Origin: a virus
Virus record (IMG/VR): IMGVR_UViG_3300037517_001035
Coordinates: 1-27,429 of that record
Reading direction: 5' to 3' (one strand)
Length of the DNA: 27,429 nt
The notes below the pieces were generated by a model, which searched no databases, was not told the origin of the DNA, and saw only the letters and a program-made list of their open reading frames with translations. Positions 22,403 to 27,429 of the stretch are shown in pieces. How positions within the stretch are numbered: the stretch's first letter is position 1; each line of letters begins with the position of its first letter. Position numbers and translations under genes: made by a program.

Positions 22403-24001
22403 TCAGAAGTTCCCGCCGTCGACCAGATCGGTCTGCGGCACGTTGATCCACTTGTTCGATGACGATGAGTATTGAAGCAACTCTTTGTCGGCGACCGACG
22501 TGATCGCGACACTGGAGATGTCTGCGAAGGTGTGAACGTGGGCGGTCGGGGTGCGGGCATCGCTCAGGCGCGAGTCATCCGCACGGACGGCCTTGGTCGA
22601 ACTGCTGGTCCCGCTCGTGGCGAAGTCGACGGCGAACGACCTGTTCGTCGACAGGTCGCCTCCGCCAGTAAGTCCAGTGCCAGCCGACAGGCTTAGGCTT
22701 GCGTCGGCCTTGTTCGGATCCGACACGGTGGCGATGCCGAGTTGCGGCTTGCCTCCGACCGTCCCCCAGACGAACGAGGCGGAGAGTTTGATCTCCTGCG
22801 TGACGCCGTTCCCTGCGGTGTTGGCGCGTCCGAGAAGAGAGGAGACCTCGACGTCCTGAATCTTGGCGTACGTCACCGCCTGATTGGCGATCGACGGATT
22901 CGGGTAGGTTCCAGAGAGCGATCCTCCAGCAGCGCCGCTCGGAGTGGTGGACAGCGTCGTCCACTGGGTGTCGTAGTCGCTTGCGCTCGACTTGACGAGC
23001 GCCTGACCAGTCGAACCTCCAGACGGGACGCCAGTGCCAGCAGGTCCAGCGGATCCAGTTGGACCAGCGGGACCGTCGGAGGCCATGATCGACCATGACG
23101 ACGAGGGGGGCTCGTCGTTGCTGTTCCCGATCTCGCAGATCCAAGTCTTGTCGTCGTACCGAACGACGTCGCCGATAACGTAGGTGTCGTTCGCATCCCA
23201 TGTCCCGCGCCATCTGATGTTCGAGACGGCGGTGACTGGGGTTAGAGTGGCCCCTGAACAGGGCGGAACTGCATATTCCCGACGAAAGGGGCTGACACGA
23301 TTCGGCAGCAACCTCCCGTAGTCTCTCTGCTGGATTCCGTCCTTGATTGCCGCAGCGCTGAAGATCGGCCCGTTGTCGATCTCCATCAGTCGCGCGGTCA
23401 ACCCCTCGTCCTCGTACGCCATAGCGAACGATCGTGCATATGCAATCAGCAGAGATTCAGCATATGCAGGGACGGGGATGATGAAAGTCTCTTGAGTCGT
23501 GTCCGAGACAGCCTGCCAAGAGGCCCTGTATCGCACCGTGACGGCGTCGGAGGCCGATGCCTGCGGCGTCGGGTAGAGTTCAAGTCGGATGGCGGGGAGG
23601 CCCGTTCCTTGGCCTAGTTCAGTCGTGCCGTTCGACTGAGCCCACGGACGCGAGAGAGCGGCGTAGTACACGCCGTCCATCAGGGCAGGCTCAGCCATGT
23701 TCCTGATGATCTCCATCTGCTCGGGCGTCGTGAGTTCGACCCGCCATCCCAGCCCCGCCTTGGAGATGAGAGCGAGGATGTCCTCCACGTCGGTGGGCAG
23801 GTCCACCCACGACTGCTGGGCGACGGTGTTCAGGGGACGCGACGTGCGCTCCCTGTACCGCCACGGCTTGGTGAACATGTACTGCCCAGCCTGATTGACG
23901 ATCTCGGCAATCCGCTGATCGCGAGTCATACCGCTCACGATCGACGGTTGTCCGCCGAGCGCGAGCACGATGTGGCTCTTGAGGTTGCCGAATGTCAGCA
24001 T
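22403..24001 (-). CDS. Head-tail adaptor (tail tubular A-like) fused to fibre-like C-terminus (532 aa)
   Basis: The only plausible start is ATG 24001, six bases beyond a strong hairpin and without a clear ribosome-binding site. Residues 1-245 fit a podovirus adaptor of the T7 gp11 type: helical, with an RDQRIAEIVNQAGQYMFTK opening, a WVDLPTDVEDI region and an ESLLIAYARSFAMAYEDEG helix. Such proteins ring the portal, and T7 gp11 is about 200 residues. Residues 263-305 (WRGTWDANDTYVIGDVVRYDDKTW) resemble a small carbohydrate-binding module of the CBM5/12 type. Residues 310-324 are collagen-like GPAGPTGSAGPAG. Residues 325-532 contain fibre blocks (GSLSGTYPNPSIANQAVTYAKIQ, DDSRLSDARTPTAHVHTF) and end in VDGGNF. 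The gene thus joins an adaptor to an exposed sugar-binding or fibre arm. Confidence 0.75.
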   Translation of the reverse strand: MLTFGNLKSHIVLALGGQPSIVSGMTRDQRIAEIVNQAGQYMFTKPWRYRERTSRPLNTVAQQSWVDLPTDVEDILALISKAGLGWRVELTTPEQMEIIRNMAEPALMDGVYYAALSRPWAQSNGTTELGQGTGLPAIRLELYPTPQASASDAVTVRYRASWQAVSDTTQETFIIPVPAYAESLLIAYARSFAMAYEDEGLTARLMEIDNGPIFSAAAIKDGIQQRDYGRLLPNRVSPFRREYAVPPCSGATLTPVTAVSNIRWRGTWDANDTYVIGDVVRYDDKTWICEIGNSNDEPPSSSWSIMASDGPAGPTGSAGPAGTGVPSGGSTGQALVKSSASDYDTQWTTLSTTPSGAAGGSLSGTYPNPSIANQAVTYAKIQDVEVSSLLGRANTAGNGVTQEIKLSASFVWGTVGGKPQLGIATVSDPNKADASLSLSAGTGLTGGGDLSTNRSFAVDFATSGTSSSTKAVRADDSRLSDARTPTAHVHTFADISSVAITSVADKELLQYSSSSNKWINVPQTDLVDGGNF

Positions 24002-24007
24002 GGAATT

Positions 24008-24035
24008 GGCTTGGCGGGGTTTCCCCCGCCAAGCC
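24008..24035 (-). terminator. Perfect 12-bp hairpin with GAAA tetraloop between capsid and tail genes
   Basis: On the - strand GGCTTGGCGGGG pairs perfectly with CCCCGCCAAGCC around a GAAA (GNRA-type) loop. It lies between the decoration gene stop (24051) and the adaptor start (24001), ending six bases before that ATG. No U-tract follows, so it may act as an attenuator, an mRNA-stabilising end or a translational control element rather than a full terminator. Confidence 0.6.
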
Positions 24036-24050
24036 GTTCAGTTGTTGCGA

Positions 24051-24551
24051 TCAGGCGGCGGAAGAGCCGAACTGGAACCCGCTGAGGAGAACCTTGCGAG
24101 AAGCAGCAGTGACGGTGTCTGCGGCTTCAAGAAGGATCGCGACAACGGGACCAGCGCCCGAAGCGGCAGGGCCGAGCACGTTCGACGCGACGGGTGCAAG
24201 AGCCGCTCCAGCGGCAGTGGATCCGCCAGTCGTGACCTTTGCGTCGACGACGCCAGCGACGCAGACGGTGCAGCGGTTTCCAGCCGCAGCCGCTTCGGTC
24301 ACGATGCCCCACACGCCAGCCTCCTGACCGTTCGTCGGCGCAGCCGACAGAACGACCACGTTGAACGGGCAGTTCGGCTCGTCGAAGTTCGTCAGGTTCG
24401 CCGACGACGTGAAGGCATTCGACGCCTGATGGATGTTGAAACGAACCGTATCGCCGAGAGCGACGGCCTCGCCAGCGATCGGCTTGACGAGCACGGGCTG
24501 CGGCGTGAGGGCCGCGAGATTCCCAGAGGGAGTGATGAGTCCTGCGATCAT
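24051..24551 (-). CDS. Probable capsid decoration protein (166 aa)
   Basis: ATG 24551 is preceded by AAGGAGA at a good distance. The sequence is rich in Ala, Gly, Val and Thr with alternating beta-type segments (PVLVKPIAGEAVALGDTV, FNVVVLSAAPTNGQEAGVWGIV, CTVCVAGVVDAKVT) and no charged helices. It ends with a VLLSGFQFGSSAA tail. Small beta-rich proteins encoded directly after the major capsid gene often trimerise on the capsid surface as decoration or cement proteins. No direct family match was recognised, so the call rests on composition and position. It is followed by the GAAA hairpin, which would let capsid and decoration mRNA accumulate above downstream tail genes. Confidence 0.6.
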   Translation of the reverse strand: MIAGLITPSGNLAALTPQPVLVKPIAGEAVALGDTVRFNIHQASNAFTSSANLTNFDEPNCPFNVVVLSAAPTNGQEAGVWGIVTEAAAAGNRCTVCVAGVVDAKVTTGGSTAAGAALAPVASNVLGPAASGAGPVVAILLEAADTVTAASRKVLLSGFQFGSSAA

Positions 24552-24571
24552 GTGAGTGTTCTCCTTCTGGA

Positions 24572-25921
24572 TTACGTCAAGGAAGTCGGAATCGGGCAGA
24601 CGATGCCGTGGCGCTGGCGGCTGTTGCAGAACAGGTTGTGCCAGCAGTCGACGGGCATGACGTAGGTGAACGGCTGGTTCGGGTGACGCAGGACCTCGTG
24701 GGTCTTGAAGTACCGCTTCGAGTGGAAGATCGGCGTGAGGTAGTTGCCGTTCACGAAGAAGTAGCGCGGACCCTTCGCGATGGTTGTCGATCCAGACTCG
24801 GTTCCGAATGCCGCAAAGTTTCCATTTGCGCCAGTCTGGTCGATGTAGTCCGCCGCTCCACCAGCGTCGAACTTGTCAGCGACAGCCGTAGACGCGGTGG
24901 CAGGGAAGATCGCCGCCGTGTCGAGGTCGGAGCAGTAGGTGATGTCGATGCCCGAGTACACGGGGTTGTTGTACGCGGCGTCCTGATAGTTCACCAGCGT
25001 GTCGTTCGACAGGCGGAGCAGGCGACGGTAGAACTGGACGCCCTCGCGCGAGGTGAGGATCATCTGGCGCGAGAGGTTGTCGTTCTCGAAGTACTGCGAG
25101 CGGGTCGCAGGAGCCTCGTACTTCAGTCGCATGAACATCGAGTCGAACGCCGTGAACAGCGAGTTGATCGTCAGGGTGGTGCTTGCTCCAGCACCCTGAT
25201 TGAGCGTGTTGTTGTCGACGAGGGTTCGCTGAACGCCAGCAGAACTCGGCTCAGTGCCGATGCCTGCGCCGCCGTTGTAACCGTACGGCTCGATGAGGTT
25301 GGTCCAGCGCTGATCGACGGTCGGGTCGAGGCCCATGACCGTCGAGGTGTTGGCCGCGCCAGTGAACGGACGGAGGCCACGGATGCCGAGCGAGCCGCCG
25401 AGGTTGCGACCGAGTTCGGTGATGAAGAACGGGAGCGAGTACGGAAGGCGACCGCTCTCGACTTCCATCTGGGCCAGCGACGGGGGAGCCCAGAGGTCCT
25501 CCTCGAAGCCGTTGGTCATCGAGGTCCAGAGGCGCTGCTCCTTGATCTTCTTCAGGCGCTTGTAGGCGACCTTGGTGGAGCCAGCGCTCTCGCCCGTGTT
25601 GAGTTCGACCTCGGCGTCGGTCCACGACATGTGGTCGATGCTGAAGCGCCACGGAGCCTTGATGGTGTCGGTCACCTGCGGGTTGCGCCAAGTGAAGACG
25701 TCGTTCGGCTGGTAGTGGTCGTAGGTGCGCGAGTCATCGAACATGATGACGTCGCGGATCTCGTTGCCGCCCTGAACAGTGACCTCGCTGGCCTTGTTCT
25801 TGAGGAGGCGGGAGAATGCGTAGGTGTTCTTGACCGCCTCGTTGATGACGGCGTCGGCGCTGGTCAGGTAGGTCGGACCAGTCGTCTGCATGAAGTCGTT
25901 GAAGGTCTGGATCGAAGGCAT
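24572..25921 (-). CDS. Major capsid protein (449 aa)
   Basis: ATG 25921 has GGAGG six bases upstream, the strongest ribosome-binding site in the late region, as expected for the most abundant protein. The 449-residue product has the layout of a podovirus HK97-fold coat protein: an N-terminal helical segment (TYLTSADAVINEAVKNTYAFSRLL), then a strand with EVTVQGGNEIRDVIMFDDSRT, a DHMSWTDAEVELN helix, a long central domain with SLFTAFDSMFMRLKYEAP, and a C-terminal FFVNGNYLTPIFHSKRYF strand. The scaffold gene lies directly upstream and a decoration gene downstream, which supports the call. No prohead protease domain or delta domain is visible. Confidence 0.85.
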   Translation of the reverse strand: MPSIQTFNDFMQTTGPTYLTSADAVINEAVKNTYAFSRLLKNKASEVTVQGGNEIRDVIMFDDSRTYDHYQPNDVFTWRNPQVTDTIKAPWRFSIDHMSWTDAEVELNTGESAGSTKVAYKRLKKIKEQRLWTSMTNGFEEDLWAPPSLAQMEVESGRLPYSLPFFITELGRNLGGSLGIRGLRPFTGAANTSTVMGLDPTVDQRWTNLIEPYGYNGGAGIGTEPSSAGVQRTLVDNNTLNQGAGASTTLTINSLFTAFDSMFMRLKYEAPATRSQYFENDNLSRQMILTSREGVQFYRRLLRLSNDTLVNYQDAAYNNPVYSGIDITYCSDLDTAAIFPATASTAVADKFDAGGAADYIDQTGANGNFAAFGTESGSTTIAKGPRYFFVNGNYLTPIFHSKRYFKTHEVLRHPNQPFTYVMPVDCWHNLFCNSRQRHGIVCPIPTSLT

Positions 25922-25939
25922 GGTGCCCTCCGTGTTGGG

Positions 25940-26809
25940 TTAGCGGGAAAGGATTCTGCGAACGTCGTCTCGGGTTCCGCCAGAGAGCAGGATGTCGAGA
26001 GCCATGTCGTCCTTGTCGACCTTCGCTGCGGCGCGAACGGGGGCCTTGCCCACGCTCGGACGCGCGATGGACCGAGGATCGGTCTTTCGTGGCTCTCCTG
26101 CCTTCTGTCGGAACGCCTCCTTGACGATCGCCTCGACCGAATCGAACTTGCTGGGGTTCTCCCGTCCGATTCGTGCGGCCTCCTCGGCGATCGTCTTGTA
26201 GTCGGGAGCCTTGCTCCCGTACTCCGAGGCGATCCTCTGGTAGGCCATCTGCGACTGGTGGCTGACCTCTATCATGCGGGTCTTCTCCTCGAACTCTCGA
26301 CGGAGACGTTCCTGCATGGTCTTGAGCGGCTTGACGGCCTCGTCGCCGAAGATCTCGCCGAACTCGGAGAGCGGATCTGCATCCGACTCCTTGTCGTCCG
26401 AGACAACCGACGCCTTCGGCTCCTGAACTGCATTCGGCTCCGTCTTCCTATCGGAAGCCACCTTTGCGCCGAACGCATCCACATCAGCCTGCCGCTTCGC
26501 TGCCTTCAGACCCCAAGCCTTCAGTTCGGAAGGGTTGGACTTCAGGCCGTCGATCACGTTGGCTGGCACGCCGTCCCGCTGCAATGCCTTCAGGGCACGA
26601 TCCATGTCGTGATCTGGAGCAGCGTTCTCGGTCGAGGCGGGAACCCGAGTGGACTCGGGCTTGTCGATTCCAAGCAGACGGTCGAGGACGGCGTCCATCT
26701 CGGCGTCGGAGTTGTCCTCCACAGGCTCTTCGACCTGCGTGGCTTCCAGCGCCTCGGGCTGCTCCTCGATCTTCGGCTCTTCGGTCTCTGGCGTGATGGG
26801 TTCTGTCAT
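25940..26809 (-). CDS. Capsid scaffolding protein (289 aa)
   Basis: The protein starts at ATG 26809. Its first ~60 residues are strongly acidic and Pro/Glu-rich (TEPITPETEEPKIEEQPEALEA), the middle is helical and Lys/Glu-rich with an EEKTRMIEVSHQSQMAYQR segment, and the C-terminus is basic (RAAAKVDKDDMALDILLSGG, DDVRRILSR). This acidic-to-basic helical layout directly upstream of the major capsid gene is typical of phage scaffolds, whose basic C-terminus docks the coat protein during procapsid assembly and which are lost on maturation. It follows the FmdB-like gene after one base. No protease motif was seen, so the scaffold is probably not self-cleaved. Confidence 0.8.
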   Translation of the reverse strand: MTEPITPETEEPKIEEQPEALEATQVEEPVEDNSDAEMDAVLDRLLGIDKPESTRVPASTENAAPDHDMDRALKALQRDGVPANVIDGLKSNPSELKAWGLKAAKRQADVDAFGAKVASDRKTEPNAVQEPKASVVSDDKESDADPLSEFGEIFGDEAVKPLKTMQERLRREFEEKTRMIEVSHQSQMAYQRIASEYGSKAPDYKTIAEEAARIGRENPSKFDSVEAIVKEAFRQKAGEPRKTDPRSIARPSVGKAPVRAAAKVDKDDMALDILLSGGTRDDVRRILSR

Positions 26810-26810
26810 T

Positions 26811-27104
26811 TCAGTCCTTCACATACCCGTGACGCGACATGATCTCGCGCTCATGCCGCTTCGACTCCACGATCGGCTTGCCACCCTTCGCAGTCTTGCA
26901 CCCCGCGAGATTTCGCGGGAGCGCCTGACTGACGTACGGGTACTGCGACCTGTTGGTCGCAGGATCGACCTGCACCGAGAGACTCGGCACTCTGGTCAGT
27001 CGCACTCCGTCACGCTCGATAATACTGCCGATGGACGGTGCGTCACGCATCGGCATGTCGATTTCAACCACATTTCCGTCAGGATCTTGGAACTCGTACT
27101 TCAT
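26811..27104 (-). CDS. FmdB-like small phage protein (97 aa)
   Basis: ATG 27104 overlaps the portal stop (ATGA); an in-frame start at 27311 would lie inside the portal gene and is rejected. The N-terminus (MKYEFQDPDGNVVEIDMPM) and the APSIGSIIERDGVRLTRV segment resemble the FmdB-type putative regulatory proteins that recur beside phage portal and scaffold genes. The middle has SQALPRNLAG and the end a KGGKPIVESKRHEREIMSRHG stretch, as in the phage members of that group. The paired cysteines of the classical zinc ribbon are missing: only one Cys is visible (GCKTAK). Function is unknown; a structural or chaperone role in head assembly is possible. Confidence 0.65.
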   Translation of the reverse strand: MKYEFQDPDGNVVEIDMPMRDAPSIGSIIERDGVRLTRVPSLSVQVDPATNRSQYPYVSQALPRNLAGCKTAKGGKPIVESKRHEREIMSRHGYVKD

Positions 27105-27429
27105 GTTCGGTTCGCCACCGCGCGAAGCCCAGCGACGCTGCTCGCGGGAATCGGGTTCGGCTCTCCCATCTCGTTCTGTCGCATCTGAGGTGCCTGCGGC
27201 ATCGTCGGGGAAGCGCCCATCGGGGCACCTCCGCCCTGACCGAGGTCGATCATCTCTCCGAGGTTCGGGACGTTCAGGGCGTCGCCGACGATCGAGAGGA
27301 TCTCCTTCCACTTGACGTTTGGCAGCATCATCGCGCTTTGGGCGACGGTGGACGTTATCTGGAGGAGTTCGAGCGCCCGCTTCTGGACGAGAGCCTCGGA
27401 CACTCGCTCCATGCTGTAGGCGTCGACCG
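27101..27429 (-). CDS. Portal protein, C-terminal end only
   Basis: The frame runs off the right edge without a start; ValAspAlaTyrSer precedes the first in-window Met at 27412. The visible ~109 residues are a helical segment (ERVSEALVQKRALELLQITSTVA, then NVKWKEILSIVGDALNV), followed by a Gly/Pro/Met/Gln-rich disordered tail ending in AVANRT. This is the usual look of a podovirus portal C-terminus, and the gene order portal, small FmdB-like protein, scaffold, capsid is standard. With only the end of the gene here, the identification rests mainly on context. Confidence 0.65.
   Translation of the reverse strand, partial: VDAYSMERVSEALVQKRALELLQITSTVAQSAMMLPNVKWKEILSIVGDALNVPNLGEMIDLGQGGGAPMGASPTMPQAPQMRQNEMGEPNPIPASSVAGLRAVANRT

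Noticed and set aside
24540-24600. A programmed frameshift joining the capsid and decoration genes
   Set aside because: The decoration gene has its own strong ribosome-binding site and ATG, and no slippery run is seen at the capsid stop.
24608-26842. A 744-codon + strand open frame
   Set aside because: It lies opposite the capsid and scaffold genes, which are supported by position, ribosome-binding sites and composition.
26811-27311. An extended start for the FmdB-like gene
   Set aside because: The extra 69 residues are Arg/Asp-rich and lie within the portal frame; ATG 27104 overlaps the portal stop.

Overview
The window is a stretch of a tailed-phage (or prophage) genome. The DNA is G+C-rich (about 60% by eye), almost every base is coding, and neighbouring genes overlap by ATGA, GTGA, TTGA or TGATG. 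GTG and TTG starts are common. A lipoprotein with a clear lipobox and a spanin-like membrane protein suggest a Gram-negative host. I cannot name the host or phage genus. The structural gene order (portal, scaffold, capsid, head-tail adaptor, fibres, nozzle-like protein, internal virion proteins) and the absence of a tape measure, sheath or major tail-tube gene point to a short-tailed podovirus.

Layout. Bases 1-2337 (+ strand) hold a tight early or replication cassette: a winged-helix protein cut by the left edge, an acidic unknown protein, a one-pass membrane peptide, a conserved phage protein of unknown role, a helix-turn-helix protein, a DUF1376/YdaU-type replication protein and a RusA-type Holliday-junction resolvase. 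Perfect hairpins at 2339-2370 and 2427-2451 lie where the two transcription units converge. Everything from 27429 down to 2485 is on the - strand and is read from right to left: portal C-terminus (cut by the right edge), an FmdB-like small protein, scaffold, major capsid protein, a probable decoration protein, and a 12-bp GAAA-loop hairpin. Then come a head-tail adaptor fused to a fibre-like C-terminus, two fibres, a beta-rich small protein, a small lysis-like group (unknown, spanin-like, holin-like, 50-aa basic peptide, nested lipoprotein), a third fibre, a nozzle-like tail protein, three internal virion proteins and finally a 3,493-residue polyvalent protein.

How it fits together. The capsid and tail genes build the particle. 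The block downstream of the nozzle gene occupies the place of the T7 gp14-gp15-gp16 core genes, so its products are probably packaged and ejected. The last of them is a multi-domain giant with two zincin-like motifs, an ADP-ribosyltransferase-like domain, conserved domains of unknown function and an LPD38-like C-terminus. Five FS[VIL]R motifs fall at the boundaries between its domains. It is the strongest candidate here for an undescribed system: an injected set of anti-host or establishment effectors carried as one polyprotein.

A second signal runs through the whole window. On reading it through I found no CCGG and no AGCT, although other palindromic tetramers such as GATC, GCGC, GGCC and GTAC are frequent. 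Coding choices bend to avoid these two words, for example GAG-TTG for Glu-Leu. This looks like escape from two restriction specificities. No tRNA, rRNA, CRISPR array, insertion sequence, integrase, terminase or endolysin was seen in this window.
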